The translations under genes and the position numbers were made by a program. The notes beneath the pieces are model-generated. The model did no database searches. It was not told the origin of the DNA and saw nothing but the letters and a program-made list of their open reading frames with translations. From Prorocentrum cordatum (lineage: Eukaryota > Sar > Dinophyceae > Prorocentrales > Prorocentraceae), in contig CAUYUJ010019078.1 in NCBI GenBank assembly GCA_963575745.1, forward strand, positions 52,501 to 116,500: a stretch of DNA of 64,000 bases. The letters run 5' to 3'. This document shows, piece by piece, positions 33,781-44,884 of the stretch (the stretch's first letter is position 1; each line of letters opens with the position of its first letter).

Positions 33781-33964
33781 TACTTCGGATTCCATAATAA
33801 AGTGGGAGGGGTCACATTTTGGGGGGGGTCTGATTTGAGCTGTCTTGGAGGGCTCGGGGGGGTCTGGGCAAAGTGCCGCCCTTTCATGGATGGTCTGGGA
33901 GGGTCTAAAACTTGTGGTCTGGGAGGATTGTGACCCCCTCCCTTTTATTACGAAATCTGGAGTA
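33781..33964. mobile_element. MITE family B, 184 bp, TA-flanked, copy 1
   Basis: TA-flanked TIRs. The right end reads CCTTTTATTACGAAATCTGG AG-TA and the left end is a diverged CTTCGGATTCCATAATAAA. The centre (GTCTTGGAGGGCTCGGGGGG) matches the inverted copy at 52602-52787. A TA target and ~180-bp size fit Tc1/mariner-derived (Stowaway-like) MITEs. Confidence 0.8.
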
Positions 33965-34134
33965 ATAGTCAGCAGAGGCGGAAAAAAAACGAGGTTCCCT
34001 ATTATCGCGGGAAGGATACCGATGCCGCTGCCCTTCCTTCCCAACAGGCCCGCATCAGGCCCCAGACCCCAAGGGGCCCCAAGACACCCCCCGAAACTGG
34101 CTCCAGGGGGCTTTCGAGAGGCCTCCCAAGAGCC

Positions 34135-34260
34135 ACGTGGCAACGACATGGGGAACGAACCATAAGTATAAGTTCGCTCAACTCATCACGTGGCAATGCC
34201 GCGCTGCCAAACATAAACAATCCCGCTCGACTCGCCACGTGGCAACATCTGGGGGGCGGA
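34135..34260. repeat. three ~55-bp units each starting CACGTGGCAA
   Basis: CACGTGGCAA occurs at ~34134, 34187 and 34239, each followed by related sequence containing AAACATA or AACCATAAGTATA. CACGTG is palindromic. Confidence 0.65.
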
Positions 34261-34439
34261 AACATAGATGCGATTATACCCATAGACATCACAGAGACCT
34301 CTGACCTACAACATAAGCACGCCGCGGTGCCTGCGGTGCTGGACGTCTGGTGGTTTGGTCGCGTGAGTTCCTCGTCGAACTTCCCCTGGGGCGTCGGCCC
34401 AGCGCGGCGGTCAACCGGAGAGCCCCTCAAACTGCAGTG

Positions 34440-35150
34440 GCCAATCGCTTCCCCGCTCAAAGACCCAAGATGGCCTGCAAGACGGTCAAGATGGCCCAAT
34501 ACGGCCTCCAAGATACCTCCAATAGGGCCAACATGGCCCCAAGAGGGCCCAAGAGGGCCGAAATATCCACCTTAGACGGGCCAAGATGCACCCACGATGC
34601 CCTCAACATGGCCCAGGACGGCCCAAGAGGCCCCGGAGAGGCCTCCCTGACAGCCCAAGAGGCCTCCAAGAGGTCCACCAGGAAAGCCCGAAAAGCCAAA
34701 ATCCTAGATGTTCCTTCGGTTGTTGAAGAATTGTGGCATTTGCTTCTTTCCGGTCTTCCGACGGCCCAGGACGGCCCAAAAGCCCCCGAAGATCGCCCCA
34801 AGATCGCCCAGGAGGCCTCTAAGATGGCCCCATAACGGCCCAAGAGAGCCCCCAAGACGGCCTGAAGAGGGCCCGAAGATGGCCCAAGAGAACTCTAAGA
34901 CGCCCCCGATAGCTTCCAAGACGGCCCTGAAGCGCACTGAGAGGGCCCAGAGTGAGGCCCCCAAGACGGTTTCCGACTGCATGACGTGCCAGGAATGCCC
35001 CACGACCGCCAAAGAGGCCCCCAAGAAGCTACCAAATGCTTCCAAGAGGCGGCCCAAGGAGGCCCCCAATAGGCCTCCAAAAGGCCCCAAGGAAGCTCCC
35101 GGGAGACCCCAAGAGTGCCCTAACAGGCTCCCAAGAAGCCTGCGCCTCCT
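34440..35150. repeat. CCAAGAG/GGCCC dispersed repeat, long copy
   Basis: Degenerate GGCCCAAGATGGCC array with an internal leader (TTTGCTTCTTTCCGGTCTTC at ~34739). Confidence 0.8.
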
Positions 35151-35440
35151 CCTTTGGCATCCCTCTCGTCTTCCTATTGTGATGATCATAAGTCGTATTA
35201 TTCGTCTTAATATAATACTAATATATGTGTTTATCAATATTGTGGTGATTAGTATTGCAAGTTGTCTGATTCGTCTTAGTCTTCAAATTAGTAGTCGTAC
35301 CCTACTTATGCATGGCATTCGTATTATGTGTGTGAAGATTCCCTATGATCAGTTTACTATGTATCGTTTTTCTCCCCCATGTGTTCCTCAGAAGGTCTCC
35401 ATAACGGCTGGGGAACAAATAGTACGATAGCTTTGCCGAG
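35150..35440. other. AT-rich island
   Basis: Abruptly AT-rich in GC-rich surroundings, with two related blocks (CGTATTATTCGTCTTAAT and CTGATTCGTCTTAGTCTT) about 80 bp apart. The plus frame runs on from the repeat and is unrecognised. Possibly an insertion of different origin. Confidence 0.5.
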
Positions 35441-35639
35441 CCATGGCCATAACGTTCGGCAATAGAGGCACTTCCAATCACCGGACAGCTCGCCCCTTGG
35501 CCCCCCGCCAGCCCCACGCCAAGGGGCGAGCATATATACGGGCGCAACACCTCGCTGGAGGCGTACCCGTCGGCTGGGCCGACCATACAGATGATGCATC
35601 GCGTGGCGGCTGGATGCCCGCGCCGAGCACAGAGCTCTT

Positions 35640-35775
35640 CTCGGTTCCTCCCTCCTCTTCCTCCTTCTCCTCCTCTTCCACCTCCTCCTCCTCCTTCGAC
35701 TCCTCCACTTCCACCTCCTCCTCCCTTCTGCCGCCTCCTCATCCCGTCCGCGTCCTCCGCCCTCGAGCTGATCCC
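35640..35775. repeat. TCC/CTCC array
   Basis: Pyrimidine-rich tract leading into the satellite. Confidence 0.9.
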
Positions 35776-35844
35776 CCCCCCCCCGTCGTCCATTTTCAAT
35801 GAAATCCTCCTCCCGCCGCCTCTTGCCTCGTCCGCCCGAGATAT

Positions 35845-38020
35845 CCTCACCCGCTTGCTTAAACCTGCCACCCGAAATATCCTCACCCGCTGGCTTAAAA
35901 CTGCCACCCGAAATATCCTCATCCGAAATATCTTCACCCGCTGGCTTAAAACTGCCACGCGAGATATCCTCACCCGCTGGCTTAAACCTGCCACCCGAAA
36001 TATCCTCACCCGCTGGCGTAAAACTGCCACCGAAATATCCTCACCCGAGATATCCTCACCCGCTGGCTTAAAACTGCCACCGAAACATCCTCACCCGCTG
36101 GCGCTTAAAACTGCCACCGAAATATCCTCTCCCGCTGGCTTAAAACTGCCACCGAAATATGCTCACCAGCTGGCTTAAAACTGCCACCCGAAATATCCCC
36201 ACCCGCTGGCGTAAAACTGCCACCCAAATATTCTCACCTGCTGGCTTAAAACTGCCACCCGAGATATCCTCACCCGCTGGCTTAAAACTGCCACCCGAGA
36301 TATCCTCACCCGCTGGCTTAAACCTGCCACCCGAAATATCCTCACCCGCTGGATTAAAACAGCCACCTGAAACATCCTCATCCAAAATATCTTCACCCGC
36401 TGGCTTAAAACTGCCACGCGAGATATTCTCACCCGCTGGCTTAAACCTGCCACCCGAAATATCCTCACCCGCTTGCGTAAAACTGCCACCGAAATATCCT
36501 CACCCGAGATATCCTCACCCGCTGGCGCTTAAAACTGCCACCGAAACATCCTCACCCGCTGGCGCTTAAAACTGCCACCGAAATATCCTCACCCGCTGGC
36601 TTAAAACTGCCACCGAAATATGCTCACCAGCTGGCTTAAAACTGCCACCCGAAATATCCTCACCCGCGGACATAAAACTGCCACCCAAATATTCTCACCC
36701 GCTGGCTTAAAACTGCCACCCGAGATATCCTCACCCGCTGGCTTAAAACTGCCACCCGAGATATCCTCACCCGCTGGCTTAAAACTGCCACCCGAAATAT
36801 CCTCATCCGAAATATCTTCACCCGCTGGCTTAAAACTGCCACGCGAGATATCCTCACCCGCTGGCTTAAACCTGCCACCCGAAATATCCTCACCCGCTGG
36901 CGTAAAACTGCCACCGAAATATCCTCACCCGAGATATCCTCACCCGCTGGCTTAAAACTGCCACCGAAACATCCTCACCCGCTGGCGCTTAAAACTGCCA
37001 CCGAAATATCCTCACCCGCTGGCTTAAAACTGCCACCGAAATATGCTCACCAGCTGGCTTAAAACTGCCACCCGAAATATCCCCACCCGCTGGCTTAAAA
37101 CTGCCACCCAAATATTCTCACCCGCTGGCTTAAAACTGCCACCCGAGATATCCTCACCCGCTGGCTTAAAACTGCCACCCGAGATATCCTCACCCGCTGG
37201 CTTAAACCTGCCACCCGAAATATCCTCACCCGCTGGATTAAAACAGCCACCTGAAACATCCTCATCCGAAATATCTTCACCCGCTGGCTTAAAACTGCCA
37301 CGCGAGATATTCTCACCCGCTGGCTTAAACCTGCCACCCGAAATATCCTCACCCGCTTGCGTAAAACTGCCACCGAAATATCCTCACCCGAGATATCCTC
37401 ACCCGCTGGCGCTTAAAACTGCCACCGAAACATCCTCACCCGCTGGCGCTTAAAACTGCCACCGAAATATCCTCACCCGCTGGCTTAAAACTGCCACCGA
37501 AATATGCTCACCAGCTGGCTTAAAACTGCCACCCGAAATATCCTCACCCGCGGACTAAAACTGCCACCCAAATATTCTCACCCGCTGGCTTAAAACTGCC
37601 ACCCGAGATATCCTCACCCGCTGGCTTAAAACTGCCACCCGAGATATCCTCACCCGCTGGCTTAAACCTGCCACCCGAAATATCCTCACCCGCTGGCTTA
37701 AAACAGCCACCCGAAATATCCTCATCCGAAATATCTTCACCCGCTGGCTTAAAACTGCCACGCGAGATATCCTCACCCGCTGGCTTAAACCTGCCACCCG
37801 AAATATCCTCACCCGCTGGCGTAAAACTGCCACCGAAATATCCTCACCCGAGATATCCTCACCCGCTGGCTTAAAACTGTCACCGAAACATCCTCACCCG
37901 CTGGCGCTTAAAACTGCCACCGAAATATCCTCACCCGCTGGCTTAAAACTGCCACCGAAATATGCTCACCAGCTTAAAACTGCCACCCGAAATATCCTCA
38001 CCCGCGGAAATAAAACTGCC
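35845..38020. repeat. ~35-bp satellite with higher-order units
   Basis: About 60 monomers of CTGCCACCCGAAATATCCTC ACCCGCTGGCTTAAAA and variants. A variant monomer with AAATATGCTCACCAGC recurs at 36155, 36616, 37039, 37500 and 37958, defining higher-order units of 461, 423, 461 and 458 bp. The repeated 136-codon and 92-codon frames are translations of the array. Confidence 0.95.
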
Positions 38021-38029
38021 ATCTAACGG

Positions 38030-38660
38030 CCTGGTGGTTCAGTTCAGTCTGTCAGTGTCTACCTCGCGAGAATCAAATTACGGGCTGCGCCCGTAAAAAA
38101 AGGCAAGGGGCGGCGGTGATTCGCCGTGGACGTCTTCGACACCGATCCCTTCCCTCATCGCCGCGGCTGGAATCGCCTCGAAGTATTGGTCAGATCGCAC
38201 CCCTAGAGAGGTCGGGAGAGTAGCGGCATCGGTACCATTTTGTACCCTCACGAGCTGGAATCGGCGATACGTCGCCGATAGATCGGCGAGAGGCCCCTGA
38301 TAGCAAATCCGCACCCTCCTGGGCACAGGGGGCTATCGAGCCCATACCGGCGCTCAATGGATCAATGGGCGGTTGGGAGTCGACGCATCCCCCCGAGCTC
38401 GTGGCCATGCCCCTTGTCTCGGTCCACGGCGCCCCGCTCCCCACCGCCTCGTGGCGGGCGGCATGGCGGCCCCCACCCCCGACTTTGTCAGGCTTTCGAC
38501 GGGGCAAAGCAACCTCCGAGGCCCGGCTCCGGGATGTGCGATGCAAAGCGCCGGATCCTCGACGGGGGGTGCGTCCGGAGAGCCTCCCGAGGGGGGGGCG
38601 GGGGAGAGATCGACCGCGAGTCCAGGCCGCTGGCGCCCCGCCCCTCGCCCCCCTTGAGGC
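38030..38660. other. unassigned GC-rich sequence
   Basis: Open on both strands at 38354-38875. No frame has a recognisable domain. A TCGGCGAT-rich stretch (38262-38298) resembles the interior of the GCATCGGCGATG family. Confidence 0.35.
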
Positions 38661-39000
38661 GCAGCCTGGACGGAGACAGACTCGGATCTCTGAGAGCTGG
38701 CGGGTCTGGAGTGCTGGAGTGTTCGAGCAGTGGATCGACTGCAGACTCGAGTTACCCGAAGATTGAACCTCTCGACGAGCCTACCAACATGCGCAGAAGG
38801 TTCGTGCATCTGCGAAAATACTACGCGCTTGTAGCTTGTGTCGTAGATTCGACGGGAAAATCAACTTTGGGGTAAACCAATTCTGTAGTCGATCCTCTAC
38901 TCGAAAGGTGTATGTGGTGCCGCGGCCGTTCCAGAACGCTCCAGGACGCTTTGAGAGCGTTCTGGAGCGCTTTGGCACGATGTATCTTCACCCTAGGCCT
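38660..39000. repeat. palindrome-bearing dispersed repeat P, copy 3 (interrupted)
   Basis: CTCGGATCTCTGAGAGCTGG near 38680 and GGTGCCGCGGCCGTTCCAGA near 38914 are the two halves of repeat P, separated by ~180 bp of other sequence. Confidence 0.6.
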
Positions 39001-39069
39001 GCCTGGCCCCGTACCGTCGAAAACCATGCGCAACGGAGAACAACACATCAGCACCGTCCGCCCTGTACC

Positions 39070-39098
39070 AATACATATATATATATATATATGTATAT
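39070..39098. repeat. TA microsatellite
   Basis: (TA)n. Confidence 0.95.
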
Positions 39099-39609
39099 AG
39101 ATGCAAAACGATTCCGTACTGTTGCCGACCATGTTGATGCATGCTCGGAAATGAATCAATACGCAGACACTGCATAATTTTGCTTACTATGAACTATTGG
39201 TTCGTCACTCTTCAAGACGGGATGCTGCACGACGCCCTGGACCCGCCTAGAGCACAACCAGAGCGAAAGGAGATCGCCACAAAAAGAATATGGCACGCCT
39301 ATCAAATGAAATTGGCATTACGACAACGAAGCCATCGACATGCTATGTTGGGATAGATTGTGCAAATGGGTGGCAATTGTGAGCGACAAAACAGCCGACC
39401 CCACGAAGCGTTTGCGATACAGCCGGACCTAGACCAGAAAAACATCCTCAAGAACATGAGAACCTCTCCCAGCCAAAACAAACACAGCATCCAAGGATAC
39501 CCGACGCAGGATGCACAAGAACATCCAACAAACACGAAGAACACTGAGACATCGGTATCGAATCAACCTCGATGCTACATCTCGACCCGACTGCATACTT
39601 CAGTGTTTC

Positions 39610-40445
39610 CTTCTGTACCGACGCCCCCCCCACCTGGCCACCAGCCCGCCCCCCCACCTCGCCTCGACACCCCCACCTCGCCACGGCGCCTCGCATCGGC
39701 ACCCCCACCGCTGGCCCTCTGTATTCTGGGGATCCCACCGCCCAGGATATCTGTGTTGGGGACGCCCCACCCTACAATCACTCGCCATGGATCGACCCAG
39801 ACGAACCCCCATCTCTATTCTGGGGAACCTCCACCAGACAATTTCTGACACGGAACCGACCCTCATCCCCCGTTATGCCTCCACCTGACCCTGGCATCCC
39901 GACCACTGGAAACCCTACTCTTGGGAACCCCCACGTGACTTTTTCTTCCACGCACCGACGCTGACCCGCCACCACGCCTCCACCTGGCCCCGGCATCCAC
40001 ACCCTCGGGAATCTCGGACCCCACACCTGACAATTCCTGGCCCGGAACAAACCCCGACCCCCTTCCATGCCTCAGCCTGGCCCCGGCATCTGGCAAGTTC
40101 TGGCCCAGAACCGAGCCTGACCCCCCACCACGCCTCCACCTGGCCCCAGCATCCTGACCTATGAAATTTCTGTTCTTGGGACCACCACCAAAAAATGTGT
40201 GGCCCAGAACCGACCCTGACCCCTCACCACGCAATCACGTGGCCACGGCATCCACACCCTCGGGAATCTCTGTTCTTGCGATCTCCCAATTTCTGGCCCG
40301 GAACCGACCCTGACCTCCCACCACGCCTCCACTTGGTCCCGGCTACCGGACAATCACGAAACTCTGTTTTTGGGACCCTAGAATTTCTGGCCCGGAACCG
40401 ACCCTGACACCCCACCACGCCTCCACTTTGTCCTGGCATCTAAAC
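39610..40445. repeat. ~90-bp CCACCACGCCTCCACCTGG satellite
   Basis: Diverged tandem units with CCCGGAACCGACCCTGACCC, CCACCACGCCTCCACCTGGC and GGGAATCTCTG. Single units also lie at 42085-42185 and 45690-45790. Confidence 0.85.
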
Positions 40446-40455
40446 CTTATTATCC

Positions 40456-42065
40456 CGGCAAAGCAACCTAACAGCGATGTGTAGGAGCATATCTGGAAGC
40501 ATTCCCCTTAAGATTCACATGAGAATCCAGTTGTAGAATTCTGCTGTTCTCGCAGTCGCAGTCGCATTCGCGATTAAAGTCGCAGTGGCAACGGCAGTCG
40601 CAGTCACAGCCTCAGCCTCAGCCTGCCTCAGCCTCAGCCTCAGCCTGCCTCAGCCTCAGCCTCAGCCTGCTTCAGCCTCAGCCTCAGTCTGCCTTCAGCC
40701 TCGGCCTCAGCCTCAGCCTGCCTCAGCCTCAGCCTGCATCAGCCTCAGCCTCAGCCTCAGCCTGCCTCAGCATCAGCCTGCCTCAGCCTCAGCCTCAGCC
40801 TGCCTCAGCCTCAGCCTCAGCCTGCTTCAGCCTCAGCCTCAGTCTGCCTTCAGCCTCGGCCTCAGCCTCAGCCTGCCTCAGCCTCAGCCAGCCTCAGCCT
40901 CAGCCTCAGCCTGCCTCAGCATCAGCCTGCCTCAGCCTCAGCCTCAGCCTGCCTCAGCCTCAGCCTCAGCCTGCTTCAGCCTCAGCCTCAGTCTGCCTTC
41001 AGCCTCGGCCTCAGCCTCAGCCTGCCTCAGCCTCAGCCTGCATCAGCCTGAGCCTCAGCCTCAGCCTGCCTCAGCATCAGCCTGCCTCAGCCTCAGCCTC
41101 AGCCTGCCTCAGCCTCAGCCTCAGCCTGCTTCAGCCTCAGCCTCAGTCTGCCTTCAGCCTCGGCCTCAGCCTCAGCCTGCCTCAGCCTCAGCCTGCATCA
41201 GCCTCAGCCTCAGCCTCAGCCTGCCTCAGCATCAGCCTGCCTCAGCCTCAGCCTCCTCTGCCTCAGCCTCAGCCTCAGCCTTCAGCCTCAGCCTCAGTCT
41301 GCCTTCAGCCTCGGCCTCAGCCTCAGCCTGCCTCAGCCTCAGCCTGCATCAGCCTCAGCCTCAGCCTCAGCCTGCCTCAGCATCAGCCTGCCAGCCTCAG
41401 CCTCAGCCTGCCTCAGCCTCAGCCTCAGCCTGCTTCAGCCTCAGCCTCAGTCTGCCTTCAGCCTCGGCCTCAGCCTCAGCCTGCCTCAGCCTCAGCCTGC
41501 CTCAGCATCAGCCTGCCTCAGCATTCAAAATGTGGCCCGGGAATGGAGTTCTGGGAACTCGAAGAACACGAAGTGGCCTACAGTTGGCTCCGGGCATTCA
41601 AAATCATGCCCAGGAATGGAGTTCTGGGAACTCGAAGAGCACGAAGTGGCCTACAGTTGGCTCCGGGCATTCAAAATGTGGCCCAGGAATGGAGTTCTGG
41701 GAACTCGAAGACCACGAAGTGGCCTACAGTTGGCTCCGGGCATTCAAAATGTGGCCCGGGAATGGAGTTCTGGGAACTCGAAGACCACGAAGTGGCCTAC
41801 AGTTGGCTCCGGGCATCCAAAATGTACGCCGGGAATGGAGTTCTGGGAACTCGAAGACCACGAAGTGGCCTACAGTTGGCTCCGGGCATCCAAAATGTAC
41901 GCCGGGAATGGAGTTCTAGCAGCGCCAAGAGCGATTTTGCGAGGATGTCCCAAGCGACTTGGGCTTCGACGGCAGCCGCCCCGGGTCCCGCCCCGACCCC
42001 CCTGAGGAGTCATGATGCTCTCTTTTGAGCCTACTAGAAACCTATCAGTCTTCGCTGTTAGGTAA
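40456..42065 (+). mobile_element. structured repeat element, copy B
   Basis: Same four parts as copy A (23309-25720): head with CAACCTAACAGCGATGTGTA, CTCAGC minisatellite (40600-41520), 73-bp units (41525-41925) and tail ending TTCGCTGTTAGGT. ACCTAACAGCGA at the start and TCGCTGTTAGGT at the end are a perfect 12-bp inverted repeat. CGGCAAAGCA just outside the left end is also shared with copy A, so the true boundary may lie slightly further out. Confidence 0.85.
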
Positions 42066-42084
42066 TAAAAATTCGGTCCTTGGG

Positions 42085-42185
42085 ACCCCCCACCGGACAA
42101 CTTCTGCCTTGGAACCGACCCTGACCCCCCGCCCAGCCTCCACCTGAACCTGGCATCAGGACCCTCTGGAATCTCTGTTCGTGCT
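42085..42185. repeat. single unit of the 39.6-kb satellite
   Basis: GGAACCGACCCTGACCCCC..CCTCCACCTGAACCTGGCAT..GGAATCTCTGTTC matches monomers at 39610-40445. Confidence 0.8.
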
Positions 42186-42189
42186 GCAA

Positions 42190-42440
42190 GGTCGGTGCCG
42201 CTCATGCGACTTGCAACCTAAGGTTGGCTGGGTGCAACCTTCTTATAGCAGGGGGTAAGAGCCGCAAGCCGTCTTGAGTAGTCGTATGTGTTATAGGTGT
42301 TACTCTTGCGCTTGAAATGTAGGTGCGATACTTGTAAATATATTTAGTGTTTACCCGAAAGGGGCAACCTACTTATAAACGTTAGTAATATACTTCGCTG
42401 AACTGATTGGAAACTTTGCCGCACTTGCAACATCTAGTAT
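42190..42440. other. AT-richer island
   Basis: GGTGCAACCTTCTTATA at 42230 and GGGGCAACCTACTTATA at 42362 are direct repeats. ACTTGCAAC at both ends is shared with 45510-45670. No gene seen. Confidence 0.45.
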
Positions 42441-42613
42441 GTGGCCTGTGAGTTCCCTCCCTACCCCTCTCCAGCCCGCTCGGCCGAAATAGGCACTTCG
42501 CTGGGCCCCACCTTCCCTCCAGACCCGTTTCCCTACTCCGACCCCGCTCAGCCCCGAGCCCCATGGAACATCATATGCCGCAGCCCACGAATGGCGGAAC
42601 GCACGGCGTAATC

Positions 42614-42784
42614 TACACCCTGCGAAATGCTTAAGAAATCATGGGTTAAGAAATTCATAGTCTCAGAACTTGCATAACAGCCCAACATTTTTGTATCAAA
42701 ATCTTAGGATTTACATTGAAACGTTAAGAATAATCGAGACTCTGGCCGAAAACTTAGGTTTTCGTAAGCATCGCCCAAGGTGTA
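42614..42784. mobile_element. MITE family C, 171 bp, TA-flanked, copy 1
   Basis: The left end TA-CACCCTGCGAAATGCTTA AGAAA and the reverse complement of the right end (TA-CACC....GATGCTTACGAAA) form TIRs. The interior ACATTGAAACGTTAAGAATA ATCGAGACTCTGGCC is shared with copy 2 at 51220-51388. Confidence 0.85.
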
Positions 42785-42889
42785 TGTCGCAACGCATGGC
42801 GCGGCCCTGGCGTAACCCGTGGCTCCACGGATGCTGTGTTTGCACGGGAGTGCCCACGCTGGCCCCGGAAGCGGCCTCGGCTGCAGAAG

Positions 42890-43085
42890 AGCAGAAGCAG
42901 GAGGAGGGGACAAGGAGGAGGCGGGAGAGGACGACGACGATAACAGGCAGGAGGGCGGGAGGACGGCGGGAGGGACGGCTGGAGAGGACAACGACGATAA
43001 CAGACAGAAGTAGGAGGAGGGGACAAGTAGGAGGACGGGAGGAGGCGGGAGAGGACGATGCCGAGGAACAGGCCGACGGGGCCCG
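42890..43085. repeat. GGA/ACGACGATAACAG repeats
   Basis: GAGAGGACGACGACGATAAC at 42935 and GAGAGGACAACGACGATAAC at 42982 are tandem copies in a purine-rich tract. Confidence 0.75.
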
Positions 43086-43199
43086 CCGTGTTTGGCCCTT
43101 TCCTTTCTAAGGATTTGCGCCCGGTGTGTGCTCGCCGTTTGGGCTGGCGCTGGGGCCAAGCGATGGTCTGTGTTGTGAGCGTCGTTGCCCGTACCCGTC

Positions 43200-43670
43200 A
43201 TGAGCTTTATCCTCCCTTACCACCACCTCATCCCACTCCCTTCACTCCGTCCGCCTCCCCTCCCTCCTCCCCTCTCCCTTCTCTTCGCTCCGCCCGTTCC
43301 CCCCGTCCCTCAGTTCCTGCATCGCTCCTCCATTCTCATGTCCCTTCCCATCCCCCTCCCTCCCCTCTCGGAACCCGTCCCTCCCCCCTTTCTGTCGTCG
43401 CTCCTCCCTCCATCATCTCCCTCCCTCCCAACGCTTTCCGTCATTCCCCGTTCCCTCTCTCACTCCCGTTTGCGTCGTCACCCTCCGCCCCCATCCCTCC
43501 CCTTCTCCCTCGTTCCCACTCTCACCCCAGCCATCGTTGCGCGCCCGCCATCCCTCCCTCATTCCCGCTCTTGCGTCGCCCCCCTATCCCGCCAACCCGT
43601 TCCCAAAGCTGCCGCCACCGTCCCCCTTCCCCCTTGTATTCTGCTTCGTCCGTCTCGTCGTGTTTCTCCT
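43200..43670. repeat. pyrimidine-rich low-complexity DNA
   Basis: C/T-rich (CCCTCC, CCCATCC). Pro/Ser-rich frames only. A 14-G run follows at ~43710. Confidence 0.8.
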
Positions 43671-44071
43671 GACGGTCGCTGGGGCGGGCAAGGAGGTGGA
43701 GAGGGGGAGGGGGGGGGGGGGGGCCAGCGCTCACGAGGGCGGGGCGACTGCGAGCACGCTCGTGCGCGCTCTTCGGGGAATTGTGGGGACGATGTCGGGG
43801 GCAACGACTGCGGCCGCAGGGAAATAGGCATCGGATGGGACCGCACGAAAGCCGCCATCGTGAACTTTGCGTACTCGCGCTGAGTAGCGCGAGCAGCGCA
43901 AGTAGCACACAGCGTCGTATGCGTGTTGCTAGTGTTATTGTGTGGTGCCATGCGCTATGGGTTGCCATCGTGTCCACCCGCCGAGAATACTACAATGTAG
44001 AACAAACGGTGACAAGCGATGACAAACTATAACGTGGTATCATGTGTGATCGTCTGTTCAAAAGACCAGAA

Positions 44072-44073
<2 letters not shown>

Positions 44074-44106
<33 letters not shown>
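44074..44106. repeat. TA microsatellite
   Basis: (TA)n. Confidence 0.95.
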
Positions 44107-44121
44107 GTATACATAAGTACA

Positions 44122-44161
44122 CTAGAACAACGCGCGCGCTTCTCGCGCGCGTAGGTTCTAG
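44122..44161. repeat. 40-bp hairpin (CTAGAAC + CG-alternating stem)
   Basis: CTAGAAC..CGCGCGCG / CGCGCGCG..GTTCTAG inverted repeat next to the TA run. Alternating CG and TA tracts are both prone to non-B structure. Confidence 0.8.
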
Positions 44162-44339
44162 CGCGATCGCTCCCGATTGCAAAATCGACGCGGGCGGGAA
44201 AGGAGGGCGTCCTCGACGACGACGACGTAGAGGACGGGCACGACAACGGCGACAACGACCAACGGGGACGTCTTGCTTCGGCTTTCACGCGTCGCTTTGT
44301 GCCGGCGCCGGGTTTCTTCGAACGATGTTGTGACCATTA

Positions 44340-44880
44340 TCGTTGAACTCTTCCGCTGTCTTCTGTTCCTCCTTCTTCGTCCCCACGTCCTCGCCCCCCT
44401 CGCTACACCTCGTCCTCCACCTCTTCCCCTCCTCCTCTTCTTCTTCTCTCGCCTTCTCTGTGTGTTCCTCCTTCTCTCTCCGCTCTCCTCGTTCTTCTTC
44501 TCCCATGCCTCCTCCTCCTCTTCCTCCCCCTCCCCTTCCCTCCCCCCCCCTCTCCCTGCTGCTCTGCGTCCTCCTCACCCTGCACCTCCTGCGCCTACCC
44601 GTCCTCTTGCGCCTCCTTCCCTCCCTCCCCTTTCTTCTCTGCCTCTTCCTCTTCCTCCTCCTCCTTTTCTTCCTCCCCTTGCTCTTCCTCCTGCTGCTCC
44701 TTCGTATCCCCCTTCTTCCTGCTGCTCCTCCTCCTCCTCATCCTGCTGTTCCGCCTCCTCCTCCTGATCCTGCTCCTCCTCCTCCGCCTCCTCCTCCTCC
44801 TCCTCCTCCTCCCCCTCCTCCCCCTCTTCCTTCTCGTCCTTTTCTCCCCCCATCCTCCTTCTCCTCCCCCCGCCCCCCCA
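44340..44880. repeat. TCC/CTCC pyrimidine array
   Basis: Imperfect (TCC)n, ~540 bp. Confidence 0.9.
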
Positions 44881-44884
44881 TCCC

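Noticed and set aside
35845-38020. CRISPR array
   Set aside because: Units are contiguous ~35-bp monomers without unique spacers, in a eukaryotic repeat context. No cas genes.
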